From positions 5,560,501-5,624,500 of the forward strand of contig NZ_JARUBL010000001.1 in the NCBI RefSeq assembly GCF_029626155.1: a DNA stretch of 64,000 nt. The letters run 5' to 3'. This document shows, piece after piece, positions 43,625 to 52,476 of the stretch. Both the position numbers and the translations under genes were made by a program. Position 1 is the first letter of the stretch. Each line of letters opens with the position of its first letter. A model generated the notes under the pieces. That model saw only the letters and a program-made list of their open reading frames with translations, was not told where the DNA came from and made no database searches. The DNA comes from Solwaraspora sp. WMMD1047 (GTDB lineage: Bacteria > Actinomycetota > Actinomycetes > Mycobacteriales > Micromonosporaceae).

Positions 43625-43843
43625 ATGGCTCGCACTGTCATCGACCTCGACGAGGCGACCCTCGCCCTCGCCCAACGCCAACTAGGCACCAAGACGAAGC
43701 GGGAGACGATAAATCGAGCTCTTGCCATCGCGGCAGGTACCAGTGCTGACGATCGCGCCCGTGGGCTCGCTTGGCTACAGGAGAACGCAGACCTGGTGCT
43801 CGACTTCGAGGTCCTGGAGGAGAACGAGCGCACCGGTCGATGA
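43625..43843 (+). CDS. vapB: VapB antitoxin (module 2)
   Basis: 72 residues: MARTVIDLDEATLALAQRQLG, TKTKRETINRALAIA, then an acidic C-terminus (VLDFEVLEENE). Same ribbon-helix-helix family as module 1 (TKxxTIN is shared). AAGGAGG precedes the ATG. Coupled to vapC by ATGA. Confidence 0.92.
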   Translation: MARTVIDLDEATLALAQRQLGTKTKRETINRALAIAAGTSADDRARGLAWLQENADLVLDFEVLEENERTGR

Positions 43844-44259
43844 CATACCTGGTCGACACCTCAGCTGCCTGGCGGCTCCTGCGCCGACAGATCGCCGATC
43901 CTTGGCCCCGTTATGTTGCTCAAGGTCTGGTTGCGCTCTGCCCGCCCGTCGAGGCCGAACTCATGGTGTCCGTGCGGGCGGAACGCGACTACGAGGCGTT
44001 CTTCGCGATTCTGCGCCGTACCTTTGGCTGGTGCCCGACGATGGATGATCCGTGGAAGCACGTGCTCGCCGTGCAGCGTGACCTGATCAGGATCGGACAC
44101 CACCGAGGGCCATCTCCGATCGACATCGTCATCGCCCTGACCGCACAGCAACATAGGTTGACCCTGCTCCACGTTGACGCCGACTTCGACTCGATCGCGA
44201 AGGTCCGCCCTGGAATCGCGATGATCCGACTCGATGAACGTCCGGCAGATCAGTCCTGA
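43840..44259 (+). CDS. vapC: PIN-domain toxin VapC (module 2)
   Basis: 139 residues with PIN acids in YLVDTSAAW, PPVEAELMVS, SPIDIVIALTAQQ and HVDADFDSIA. The start overlaps the vapB stop (ATGA). It differs clearly from the module 1 toxin, so the pair is not a recent duplication. Confidence 0.92.
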   Translation: MTYLVDTSAAWRLLRRQIADPWPRYVAQGLVALCPPVEAELMVSVRAERDYEAFFAILRRTFGWCPTMDDPWKHVLAVQRDLIRIGHHRGPSPIDIVIALTAQQHRLTLLHVDADFDSIAKVRPGIAMIRLDERPADQS

Positions 44260-44275
44260 TCGGGTCGAAATCGGT

Positions 44276-45400
44276 TCAGCCGCCCGAGTCGGCTAGTTCG
44301 GCGCCGTCGGGGACGGTGGCGTCGTCCCGGGTGGCGAGCCAGCCGTCCGGGAGGAAGACCTTGCCGGGGCTGTTGGTCCGGCCGCGCGGCTGGCCGAGTA
44401 CGGCCACCGGGAACGGCTCGGCCGGGTCGAGTTTGCCGAGCAGGTCGTCCAGCTCGGCCAGGCTGGAGATCATCGCCAGTGCCCGGCGCAGGTCACTGCC
44501 GATCGGGAAGCCCTTCAGATACCAGGCGACGTGCTTACGGAAGTCGGTGCAGCCGTCCCGTTCGGCGCCGAGCCAGTCGGTCAGCAGCTCGGCGTGCCGG
44601 CGCATGGTCACCGCCACCTCGCCGAGCGCCGGCAGCCGGCGCTCGGGGCGGCCGGCGAAGGCCGCCGCCAGGTCGGCGAAGAGCCACGGCCGACCCAGGC
44701 AGCCCCGGCCCACGACCACGCCGTCGGCCCCGGTGTGGGCCACCATCCGCAGCGCGTCGTCGGCCTCCCAGATGTCGCCGTTGCCGAGCACCGGCACGTC
44801 CAGGGCCTGCTTGAGGGTGCCGATCGCGTCCCAGTCGGCGGTGCCGGAGTAGCGCTGTGCCGCCGTACGCCCATGGAGGGCGACCGCCGCCACGCCGGCC
44901 TCCTGCGCTGCCAGCCCGGCCTCGACGTAGGTGAGGTGGTCGTCGTCGATGCCCTTGCGCATCTTGACCGTGACCGGCACCCCGGCCGGGGCGGCGGCCG
45001 CCACCGCGGCCCGCACGATCCGGGCGAAGAGCCGGCGCCGCCAGGGCAGCGCGGCACCGCCGCCCTTGCGGGTCACCTTCGGCACCGGGCAGCCGAAGTT
45101 GAGGTCGATGTGGTCGGCCAGGTCCTGCTCGACCACCATCCGCACCGCCGCCGCCGTGACGTCCGGGTCGATGCCGTAGAGCTGCAGGCTGCGGGGGTGC
45201 TCGTCGGGCGCGAACGCGATCATGTGCAGGGTCTTCGGGTTCCGCTCCACCAGCGCCCGGGTGGTGATCATCTCGCAGACGTACCGCCCGCCGCCCTGCT
45301 CCCGGCAGAGCCGCCGGAACGCGACATTCGTGATGCCGGCCATCGGCGCCAACACCACCGGCGGCTCCACCCGCTGCCCACCCAGCCACAACCCGTCCAC
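44276..45400 (-). CDS. dusB: tRNA-dihydrouridine synthase DusB
   Basis: 374 residues. FMN-barrel motifs: VVLAPMAGITNVAFRRLC, DLNFGCPVPKVTRKGGGAAL with catalytic Cys104, VTVKMRKGIDDDHLTY, ALHGRTAAQRYSGTADW, GNGDIWEADDA and GVVVGRGCLGRPWLF. It reduces specific uridines in tRNA D-loops. The C-terminal helical tRNA-binding domain is complete. Start GTG at 45400. Confidence 0.95.
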   Translation of the reverse strand: MDGLWLGGQRVEPPVVLAPMAGITNVAFRRLCREQGGGRYVCEMITTRALVERNPKTLHMIAFAPDEHPRSLQLYGIDPDVTAAAVRMVVEQDLADHIDLNFGCPVPKVTRKGGGAALPWRRRLFARIVRAAVAAAAPAGVPVTVKMRKGIDDDHLTYVEAGLAAQEAGVAAVALHGRTAAQRYSGTADWDAIGTLKQALDVPVLGNGDIWEADDALRMVAHTGADGVVVGRGCLGRPWLFADLAAAFAGRPERRLPALGEVAVTMRRHAELLTDWLGAERDGCTDFRKHVAWYLKGFPIGSDLRRALAMISSLAELDDLLGKLDPAEPFPVAVLGQPRGRTNSPGKVFLPDGWLATRDDATVPDGAELADSGG

Positions 45401-45448
45401 CCCCCGAGCATCCCACGCCGCATCGGCAGCGGCGGGAGGCGGATCGTC

Positions 45449-46375
45449 TCAGCGTGACGGCGGGGCGGTGACGAGCACGATCTTGCCGCGACCGTGCCGG
45501 GTCGCCAGGTCGCGGTGGGCGTCGGCCGCGCGTTCCAACGGCAGCATCCGGCGTACGTGGATGTGCAGCCTGCCCCGGGTGTGCAGGTCGGCCAGCTCGG
45601 CGAGTCGGGCCGCCGACCGCAGGTTGGGCGGGGTGGCCCGGACCCCCAGCTCGTCGGCACGGGCGTGCTCGACCAGGGTGAGGATCCGCTTCGGGTCGGA
45701 CATCAGCTCCAGCGAGACGCTCAGCGCCTCCCCACCCGCCGCGTCGAGCACGTGATCCACCCCGTCCGGCGCCGCCGCCCGGATCCGGTCCAGCAGCCCT
45801 TCCCCGTACGCGATGGGGGTTGCTCCCAGCTCGTGAAGGTAGTCGTGGTTGCCGGGCCGGGCGGTGCCGATCACGGTGGCACCCCAGTGCACGGCGAGCT
45901 GGACCGCCACGGTGCCCACCCCGCCGGCCGCGCCGTGGATCAGCACGGTGTCGCCGGCTCCGACACCCAGCTCCGTCAGCGCGATGTGCGCGGTCTGCCC
46001 GCTGGCGCTGAGCGCGCCGGCCACCTCCCACGGCATCGTCGGCGGCTTGGCGACGACCTGGTCGGCCGGCACGACCACCAGCTCGGCGTACCCGCCGTGC
46101 CGGCCGAAGCCGAGCACCTCGTCGCCGACCTGGACCCCGGTGACGCGATCGCCGACCTGGTCCACCACCCCGGCGAACTCGTTGCCGAGGATCACCGGCG
46201 CGCCCGGCGCGGCCCCCGAGGGGAGCCGGCCGGAACGCAACCACATGTCGTACGGCTGCACCCCGGCCGCCTTCACCCGGACCCGGACCTGCCCCGCCCC
46301 CGTCCGCGGATCGTCAAGATCCATCAGCCGGAGCACCTCCGGACCCCCGTACTCGACCAGCGCCGCCGCTCGCAT
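45449..46375 (-). CDS. NADP-dependent quinone-oxidoreductase-like MDR protein
   Basis: 308 residues. MRAAALVEYGGPEVLRL opens an MDR GroES-like domain; the nucleotide-binding fold has DTVLIHGAAGGVGTVAVQLA. No structural-zinc cysteines are present, placing it with quinone oxidoreductases. AAGGGGAG precedes the ATG at 46375. It is separate from dusB (48 bases apart, same strand) and resembles the enzyme at 52477. Substrate unknown. Confidence 0.88.
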   Translation of the reverse strand: MRAAALVEYGGPEVLRLMDLDDPRTGAGQVRVRVKAAGVQPYDMWLRSGRLPSGAAPGAPVILGNEFAGVVDQVGDRVTGVQVGDEVLGFGRHGGYAELVVVPADQVVAKPPTMPWEVAGALSASGQTAHIALTELGVGAGDTVLIHGAAGGVGTVAVQLAVHWGATVIGTARPGNHDYLHELGATPIAYGEGLLDRIRAAAPDGVDHVLDAAGGEALSVSLELMSDPKRILTLVEHARADELGVRATPPNLRSAARLAELADLHTRGRLHIHVRRMLPLERAADAHRDLATRHGRGKIVLVTAPPSR

Positions 46376-46459
46376 AGGACTCCCCTTCCTGTCCGCAGGT
46401 GGAGTCTGCGACCTCAACCACGCTTCAAGTCAACAACCGCACCTCTCCTCGAACACAAC

Positions 46460-46509
46460 GTGTTGAGACGCTGCGGTGTCACTGGGGCGACAACAAGACG
46501 TCTCAACAC
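46460..46509. terminator. 11-bp inverted repeat
   Basis: GTGTTGAGACG (46460-46470) pairs with CGTCTCAACAC (46499-46509), 28-base loop. It lies between two minus-strand genes, downstream of the one at 46599; it could be a terminator or a protein site. Confidence 0.45.
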
Positions 46510-46598
46510 TTGCTCTGGACCGAATCGCGGAGGGCGGGCGGGGTAGATGCGTCGCCTATGGACGCGTCGTGGCGAACGGGGGTGGGCGGCGGGCGGGG

Positions 46599-47012
46599 TC
46601 AGCGCATCGAGACGAGGCGGACGCCGGTGCGGATGAGGACGACCGCGCCGCCGGCGACCATCACCAGGCCGATGCCGGGCATCAGTTGGCCCCAACTGTC
46701 CGTTGTGGAGCTGAGCTGGAGGAGTCGGACGACCTGCCAGCCGACGATGGCCGCCACCGCCAGTCCGGGCACCAGGGCGTGCGCGATGGCCACCTTGCGG
46801 TACGGCAGGAGTGCGCCCGCGATCGCGATGAACCCGGCGGAGAGCGTCCAGAGACCGGGGCCGGCCGTGCCGGAGAGCGTCCCGAACGGGGTGATCACCC
46901 AGGGCATCAGGGAGCCGACGAACGACAACACGCCCCCGATGATCATGCCGAGGCTGCCAGCGTGCAGGACGCGCCGGCGGGCAGGTGCGGCGGTAGGTGC
47001 GGTGTCAGCCAT
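46599..47012 (-). CDS. four-helix membrane protein of unknown function
   Basis: 137 residues with hydrophobic segments at about 18-38, 55-75, 78-95 and 108-130 (MIIGGVLSFVGSLMPWV, GLVMVAGGAVVLI). The MPW near the end of helix 1 is common in small actinobacterial membrane proteins. No known motif. Single gene divergent from the symporter operon. Confidence 0.75.
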   Translation of the reverse strand: MADTAPTAAPARRRVLHAGSLGMIIGGVLSFVGSLMPWVITPFGTLSGTAGPGLWTLSAGFIAIAGALLPYRKVAIAHALVPGLAVAAIVGWQVVRLLQLSSTTDSWGQLMPGIGLVMVAGGAVVLIRTGVRLVSMR

Positions 47013-47253
47013 GTCCGGATGCTAGGCGCTGGCGGCCCGACGGCTCACCCGTCAATCGGTGAGCGGTCGACTGCGGACGACAAACGGCCAGGTCACAGCC
47101 CTGAACAGCCGCAAATCCGGACGGAATCTCGCACTCTCCGCCCCGGCCGACCGCCCACGGACGCTCAAGAACCGCTCACCGCCCCGGAGCAACGGCTAAC
47201 AGATCGACTCTTGCCCCGCCCGGCTGATTCGCGTTCGCTCTCCCAAACACGGG

Positions 47254-47269
47254 TGTGACTGACAGCACA
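47254..47269 (+). promoter_or_regulatory. CRP/GlxR-type site upstream of the symporter operon
   Basis: TGTGACTGACAGCACA matches TGTGA-N6-TCACA at 9 of 10 fixed positions and is 82 bases upstream of the first symporter gene. The surrounding 338-base gap (47013-47350) holds no gene. cAMP-responsive control of carboxylate uptake is known in actinobacteria, so the site is plausible. Confidence 0.5.
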
Positions 47270-47350
47270 ACCCGAGGGCAGGACTGCCGCGCGGGGGCGC
47301 GGGTCCGCGCACGGACCGTCGCTCCCATAACGACTAGGAGGCCCCCCGAT

Positions 47351-47692
47351 ATGACCGACACAACGCCCGATAAAACCACCGATGGCGGTGAACCGCCACC
47401 AACTCCACCGGTGCCTCCGGAGAACAGCTGGCGCAGGGAGTACTGGAGCCGCAACCTCCGACTCATGGTGATCCTGCTGAGCATCTGGTTCGTCGTCTCG
47501 TTCGGCTTCGGCATTCTGCTGATCAAGCCGCTGAACGAGATCGTCATCGCCGGTTACCCGCTCGGCTTCTGGTTCGCCCAGCAGGGATCGATCTACGTCT
47601 TCGTGATCCTCATCTTCGTGTACGCGAAGATGATGGACCGCCTGGACAAGGAGTACGGCGTCGATGAGCAGGTCGAAGGGAGCGTCAAGTGA
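47351..47692 (+). CDS. DUF4212 small subunit of sodium/solute symporter
   Basis: 113 residues. A Pro/Thr-rich cytosolic N-terminus leads to WRREYWSRNLRLMVILLSIWFVVSFG, a second helix around GYPLGFWFAQQGSIYVFVILIFVYA and MDRLDKEYGVDE. This is DUF4212, always next to a VC_2705-type symporter. AGGAGG precedes the ATG. Coupled to the next gene by a GTGA overlap. Confidence 0.93.
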   Translation: MTDTTPDKTTDGGEPPPTPPVPPENSWRREYWSRNLRLMVILLSIWFVVSFGFGILLIKPLNEIVIAGYPLGFWFAQQGSIYVFVILIFVYAKMMDRLDKEYGVDEQVEGSVK

Positions 47693-49377
47693 CCCAGATC
47701 CAGAGCTGGACGCTCGTCTTCATCGTCCTGACCTTCGGCATCTACCTCACCATCGCCTGGCGCAGCCGGGTGAAGGAGACAGCCGGCTTCTACGTGGCCG
47801 GCCAGGGCATCCCGACGGTCGCCAACGGCGCGGCCGTCGCCGCGGACTGGATGTCGGCCGCGTCGTTCATCTCGATGGCCGGTCTGATCGCGTTCCTCGG
47901 ATCGGACGGCGCCATCTACCTGATGGGCTGGACCGGCGGCTACGTGCTGCTGGCCCTGCTGATCGCGCCCTACCTGCGTAAGTGGGGCAAGTTCACGGTG
48001 CCGGAGTTCGTCGGTGACCGGTACTCGGAAACCGTCCGGACGGTCGCCGCCGTGGCCGCGATCATCATCTCGTTCACCTACGTGGTCGGGCAGATGCGCG
48101 GCGGCGGCATCGTCTTCAGCCGGTTCCTCGGCCTCGACATCACCGGCGGCGTCATCGTCGCCGCCGTGATCATCGGGGCGTACGCGGTGCTCGGCGGGAT
48201 GAAGGGCATCACCTGGACCCAGGTGTCCCAGTACACGGTGCTGATCATCGCCTACCTGATCCCCGCCGTGGCGGTGGCCCAGCAGATGACCGGCTTCCCG
48301 ATCCCGCAGATCACCTTCGGGCAGATCCTCGACGAGCTGAACGTGATCAGCGTGCAGATGGGGCTGAACGAGTTCACCCAGGCGTTCGCGGCCCGGCCAC
48401 AGATCGACGTCTTCCTGGTGACGATGTCGCTGATGATCGGCACCGCCGGTCTGCCGCACGTGATCGTGCGGTTCTACACCACGAAGACCGTCCGGGGCGC
48501 GCGCTACTCGGCGTTCTGGGCGCTGTTCTTCATCGCGCTGCTCTACACCACCGCTCCGGCGGTGGGCGCGTTCACCAAGCTGAACCTGCTGCAGGACGTC
48601 AACGGCGTGGCCGTCAGCGAACTGCCGCGGTGGATCGAGAACTGGGCGGCGACCGGCCTCGTCACGTACGGCGATGGGGTCGACACCATCCAGACGGTCA
48701 GCAACAACCCGGCCTCCGGGGCGGACCTGATCGTCAACAACGACATCCTGGTGCTGGCCAGCCCCGAGATCGCCGGCCTGCCGGCGCCGATCGTGGGTCT
48801 GGTGGCGGCCGGTGGCATGGCGGCGGCGATGTCCACCGCCGCCGGTCTGCTACTGGTGATCTCGTCGGCGTTCTCGCACGACCTGTACTTCCGCCGGGTC
48901 AAGCGGGACTCGACCGACAAGCAGCGGCTGCTCGCCGGCCGGATCGCCATGGGCGTCGCGGTGCTGATCTCGATCTACGCCGGCATCAACCCGCCGGCCT
49001 TCGTTGCGCAGGTGGTCGCCTTCGCGTTCGGCCTGGCAGCGGCGAGCTTCTTCCCGGTCATCGTGCTCGGCATCTTCTGGAAACGATGTAATGCCACCGG
49101 CGCGGCGGCCGGCATGATCACCGGCATGCTGTTCACCGCCAGTTACATGATCTACACCCTGGAGGTGTTCGGCACAGCGGCCAACGACCACATCTTCGAC
49201 ATCAGCCCGGAGGGCATCGGCACCATCGGCGCCATCGTCAACTTCATCGTCACCATCGCGGTGTCGAAGGCGACGGCACCGCCACCGGCCGAGATCTCCG
49301 AGATGGTGGAGAGCATCCGCTACCCGGCCGCCTCCCGCCGGGAGGTGACCGCCGCCAGCACCCCCGACGCGGCCTGA
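47689..49377 (+). CDS. sodium:solute symporter (acetate/monocarboxylate type, VC_2705 subfamily)
   Basis: 562 residues with about 13 membrane helices. Family motifs: ETAGFYVAGQGIPTVANGAAVAADWMSAASF, GGMKGITWTQVSQY, GTAGLPHVIVRFYTT and AAMSTAAGLLLVISSAFSHDLYF. Such symporters import acetate, pyruvate or similar acids with sodium. The start GTG at 47689 overlaps the DUF4212 stop. A terminator follows. Confidence 0.93.
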   Translation: MTQIQSWTLVFIVLTFGIYLTIAWRSRVKETAGFYVAGQGIPTVANGAAVAADWMSAASFISMAGLIAFLGSDGAIYLMGWTGGYVLLALLIAPYLRKWGKFTVPEFVGDRYSETVRTVAAVAAIIISFTYVVGQMRGGGIVFSRFLGLDITGGVIVAAVIIGAYAVLGGMKGITWTQVSQYTVLIIAYLIPAVAVAQQMTGFPIPQITFGQILDELNVISVQMGLNEFTQAFAARPQIDVFLVTMSLMIGTAGLPHVIVRFYTTKTVRGARYSAFWALFFIALLYTTAPAVGAFTKLNLLQDVNGVAVSELPRWIENWAATGLVTYGDGVDTIQTVSNNPASGADLIVNNDILVLASPEIAGLPAPIVGLVAAGGMAAAMSTAAGLLLVISSAFSHDLYFRRVKRDSTDKQRLLAGRIAMGVAVLISIYAGINPPAFVAQVVAFAFGLAAASFFPVIVLGIFWKRCNATGAAAGMITGMLFTASYMIYTLEVFGTAANDHIFDISPEGIGTIGAIVNFIVTIAVSKATAPPPAEISEMVESIRYPAASRREVTAASTPDAA

Positions 49378-49400
49378 CCCCGTACCTCGCCAACCAGCGC

Positions 49401-49440
49401 CGGCCGCCGGACCCGTCAATGACGACGGGACCGGCGGCCG
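49401..49440 (+). terminator. terminator of the symporter operon
   Basis: CGGCCGCCGG (49401-49410) pairs with CCGGCGGCCG (49431-49440); inner CCCGTC/GACGGG continues the stem after an A-A mismatch. It lies 24 bases after the symporter stop. Confidence 0.75.
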
Positions 49441-49531
49441 GTCCGCCTGCTCATCCCCGGATCCGCCAACCGTCTGGAGTTGAGGCAGCACGACATGTGA
49501 CATCACTCTGGTGCGTGAGCCTGACCACGCG

Positions 49532-49557
49532 TAGCGTCATGAGGTACACGATGTACC
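49532..49557 (+). promoter_or_regulatory. promoter and operator of the XRE gene
   Basis: A -10-like TAGCGT (49532-49537) is followed by GGTACA-CGA-TGTACC (49543-49557), a perfect 6-bp dyad over the predicted transcription start, 22 bases before the ATG. This arrangement suits autorepression by the XRE protein. The same TAGCGTC occurs at 50850 before the next small operon. Confidence 0.5.
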
Positions 49558-49578
49558 CCCACCACTGAGCGAGGTGCC

Positions 49579-50793
49579 ATGTCCGAGCCAGTGCAGCAAC
49601 CGACGCCGGGCAAACGCGTCGAACGGCTTCGTCGGGCGGCGGGGTTGTCCCGGGAACGGCTCGCCGGATTGGCCGGTCTCTCACCGACCACTGTCAAGTT
49701 CATCGAGACCGGGCGCCGCTCGCTGACGTTGCGGGCGGCTCAGCAGATCGCCCCGCACCTTGGCGTACGCGATCTCGGCGAGTTGTTCGGCCCGTCCGTG
49801 TCGCTGTCGTTGGACGGGCGACCCACGCACCCTGGCGTTGAGGATGTCCGCAAGGCGTTGACCGCCTGGCATGTCACCGTCGCCGGGGATCCGGCCACCC
49901 CGGACTATCTGCGCGGCGCCATCGACTCGGCCTGGCAGACCTGGCACACCTCACGCCACCAGCGCTCCGAGATCGGCGCGATCCTGCCTGGACTCCTCGA
50001 CAGCACGCAACGAGCCGCCCGCCTGCACACCGGTCCCGACCGGCGCTCGGCGCTGGCGATGCTGGCGCAGTCGTACCATCTCGCGCAGGCGTACCTGGCC
50101 TGGCACGGTGACCGGGAGCTGTGCTGGTTGACGGTGGACCGGGGCATGACCGCGGCCCTCGACGCCGACGACCCGCTCGCGATCGCTCAGGCGAGTTGGT
50201 ACGCCGCGCACCTGCTCCGAGCGGTGGGGCGCGGGGACGAGGCGCTGGCCAGGCTCGCCGAGGCCCGGAGCCTCGTCGAGCCCCGCGTGGCGGAAGGCCC
50301 CATGGAGTACGCGGAAACGCTGGCCGACCTGCACCTGTGCACCGCTCTCACCCGCGCCCGGACCGGCGACCAGAGCGCCTGGGCCGATTGGCAGACCGCC
50401 CATGATCTGGTGCACCGGGTACTTCCCGCCGACTACGTTGGTTTGCGTACCCGGGTCTCGCGGCCGTTGGTGGACGTCTACGCGGTGATGTGCGCGGTGG
50501 ATCTCGGTGATCCGGACGAGGCCCAGCGGCGGGCGCACTCGCTCGATCCGCAGTCGATCCCGTCCACCGAGAGGCGTGGCCGGCACTACGTGGAGCTGGC
50601 CCGCGGAGCTGATCTGGAAGGCGCCCGCGAGGCCACTCTGCACCTGCTCCAACGGGCGGACGCGACATCGCCGGAGACGGTCCGCTACTCACCGGCCGCT
50701 CGGGACATGCTGACCCGCCTGGCCGACGAAGGCCCCGCGTCGATCCGCGCCGAGGCGGCCGAATTGGCCACCCGGGTCGGAGTGGATCGGTAA
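49579..50793 (+). CDS. XRE-family regulator with helical-repeat C-terminus
   Basis: 404 residues. The helix-turn-helix is RLRRAAGLSRERLAGLAGLSPTTVKFIE. The remaining 320 residues are alpha-helical repeats (ALAMLAQSYHLAQAYLAWHGD, AIAQASWYAAHLLRAVGRGDEALARL), TPR-like as in many actinobacterial one-component regulators. Ligand unknown. Followed after 85 bases by a two-gene operon with a similar promoter hexamer. Confidence 0.88.
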   Translation: MSEPVQQPTPGKRVERLRRAAGLSRERLAGLAGLSPTTVKFIETGRRSLTLRAAQQIAPHLGVRDLGELFGPSVSLSLDGRPTHPGVEDVRKALTAWHVTVAGDPATPDYLRGAIDSAWQTWHTSRHQRSEIGAILPGLLDSTQRAARLHTGPDRRSALAMLAQSYHLAQAYLAWHGDRELCWLTVDRGMTAALDADDPLAIAQASWYAAHLLRAVGRGDEALARLAEARSLVEPRVAEGPMEYAETLADLHLCTALTRARTGDQSAWADWQTAHDLVHRVLPADYVGLRTRVSRPLVDVYAVMCAVDLGDPDEAQRRAHSLDPQSIPSTERRGRHYVELARGADLEGAREATLHLLQRADATSPETVRYSPAARDMLTRLADEGPASIRAEAAELATRVGVDR

Positions 50794-50861
50794 GGGTTAC
50801 ATCGCGTCACCAGATACTCCAGGTACCTCTTCGCCACCGACAGGCTACGTAGCGTCGTGGC

Positions 50862-50882
50862 ATGACGTGGAGCTGCCTGTGA
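50862..50882 (+). other. possible leaderless mini-ORF coupled to the 50879 gene
   Basis: TAGCGT (50850-50855) is followed 6 bases later by ATG ACG TGG AGC TGC CTG TGA. Its stop overlaps the downstream GTG as GTGA. If transcription starts at the ATG, this would be a six-codon leader peptide translated into the downstream start. It may be coincidence. Confidence 0.3.
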
Positions 50883-51160
50883 GCCTGTTGCGACCGCCGT
50901 GGGTGCCCGTGGTGGTGCCCACTCCGCTGCCACCGGCCGACGATCCGGTGACCGTATGGCTGGACACCGGAGGCAGCTCCGGGCTGGAGATCCGGGTGCC
51001 CTCCGACGAACGTTGGCGACTCTGGGACACCGGCTCCGGCTACTGCCTGCTGACCGACCAGGACGGACGCGAGGACGCCACCGCCGCCCTCATCCTCAAC
51101 CGCGTACGCCAAACGTGGGGCCTGGTCGCCTTCGACCCGGACGAACAGGACGTGCCGTGA
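50879..51160 (+). CDS. small hypothetical protein
   Basis: 93 residues. Pro-rich opening (LLRPPWVPVVVPTPLPPADDP), then VTVWLDTGGSSGLEIRVPSDERWRLWDTGSGYCLL and a conserved-looking VAFDPDEQDVP end. No known domain. The GTG at 50879 has GGAG 6 bases upstream; GTG at 50867 is an alternative. Stop overlaps the next start (GTGA). Confidence 0.65.
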   Translation: MSLLRPPWVPVVVPTPLPPADDPVTVWLDTGGSSGLEIRVPSDERWRLWDTGSGYCLLTDQDGREDATAALILNRVRQTWGLVAFDPDEQDVP

Positions 51161-51459
51161 CCAGCGGCGGACCAGGGATCACGCCAGCCGGACGACCCGG
51201 TGAACGCCGCCGAGTCAACCAGAGTCGCCGTCACGACCAGCGACGCAGGCCCGCCGATCTCTCCCGGATCACCATAAACCTCACGCCGGGCACCGTGGCC
51301 GCCCTCGACGAGCTGCTCGACGACGGCGGGACCAACAAGACCGACGCCATCAACCGCGCGATCAGGATCATGCGGCTGCTACGCCGCTACGCCGACCAGC
51401 ACGGAATCGCGACCGTCTCCACGTCCGACGGCCGGACCGTAGACATCGAAGTGCGGTGA
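51157..51459 (+). CDS. ribbon-helix-helix (CopG/Arc-like) DNA-binding protein
   Basis: 100 residues. A basic, disordered N-terminus (RRRVNQSRRHDQRRR) precedes SRITINLTPGTVAALDELLDDGGTNKTDAINRAIRIMRLL, a ribbon-helix-helix motif. The fold suggests an antitoxin or autoregulator; the small protein upstream, coupled by GTGA, would be its partner, but it shows no toxin motif. Confidence 0.8.
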   Translation: MTSGGPGITPAGRPGERRRVNQSRRHDQRRRPADLSRITINLTPGTVAALDELLDDGGTNKTDAINRAIRIMRLLRRYADQHGIATVSTSDGRTVDIEVR

Positions 51460-51620
51460 GCACCGCATGATCAAGGCGCACCGAGCTGGTGGAATCGCCG
51501 CTATCAACGGTTCAGTACGCCACGATCTTGAGACGGGCAGGGTGCGGAATGCCTGGATTCGTGCCGTCGGGCCGGTGCCCCGCTTGTCGCGCCGCTGCTT
51601 CGGTGCGGAAGAATGCCGGC

Positions 51621-52427
51621 ATGACAGAGGACCGGGAGCTGCCCCCCAACTCCAAGCTGGACACCACGGTCCCGCACTCGGCGCGGATCTGGAACTACTG
51701 GCTCGGCGGCAAGGACAACTTCGCGGTCGACCGGGCCGCCGGCGACGAGGTGATCGCCCACATCCCGGACATCCCCGTCGGGGCGAAGTCCGAGCGCGCG
51801 TTCCTCAAGCGCGTGGTCAGGTTCCTCGTCGAGGATGCCGGCATCCGTCAGTTCCTCGACGTCGGCACCGGGCTCCCCTCGGCGGACAACACCCACGAGG
51901 TCGCGCAGTCCCTCGACCCGTACTGCCGGGTGGTCTACATCGACAACGACCCGCTCGTCATGGCGCACGCGCGTGCGCTCCTGACCAGCACGCCCGAAGG
52001 TAGCTGCACCTACCTCGAAGCCGATCTGCGGCAGCCGGACACGATCCTCGCGTCCGCGCGGCAGACGCTCGACTTCTCGCAGCCGATCGGGCTCATGCTG
52101 CTCGGCGTCGTCAACCACATCATGGACGACGACGAGGCGTACGGCTCCGTCGCGCAGCTGGTGCGGGCGATGCCCACCGGCAGCCACCTGGTGCTCACCC
52201 ACTCCACCGCGGAGATCCACGGCGAGCCGATGCTGCGCGTGATGCGGGAAACCACCGAGCGCGGCGGTACGCCGATCCGCGCCCGGACGAAGACGGAGCT
52301 CGAACGCTTCTTCGACGGATTGGACCTGCTGGACCCCGGCGTCGTCACCTGCTCGCGGTGGCGGCCCGACCCGGAGTCCGACGAGCCGGAGGTCTACCTG
52401 TTCGGCGGCGTCGGCCGCATCGGCTGA
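51621..52427 (+). CDS. SAM-dependent methyltransferase, PF04672 (DUF574) type
   Basis: 268 residues. SARIWNYWLGGKDNFAVDRAAGD is the family's hallmark N-terminus; the SAM fold has FLDVGTGLPSADNTHEVAQ and VVYIDNDPLVMAHARALL. The family is abundant in actinomycetes and its substrates are unknown. The ATG at 51621 gives the usual short leader. Single gene. Confidence 0.9.
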   Translation: MTEDRELPPNSKLDTTVPHSARIWNYWLGGKDNFAVDRAAGDEVIAHIPDIPVGAKSERAFLKRVVRFLVEDAGIRQFLDVGTGLPSADNTHEVAQSLDPYCRVVYIDNDPLVMAHARALLTSTPEGSCTYLEADLRQPDTILASARQTLDFSQPIGLMLLGVVNHIMDDDEAYGSVAQLVRAMPTGSHLVLTHSTAEIHGEPMLRVMRETTERGGTPIRARTKTELERFFDGLDLLDPGVVTCSRWRPDPESDEPEVYLFGGVGRIG

Positions 52428-52476
52428 ACCGAGCCGCGCGACCCAGTCAGCCCCCGGGTGGAAGTCGGTCACGTTC

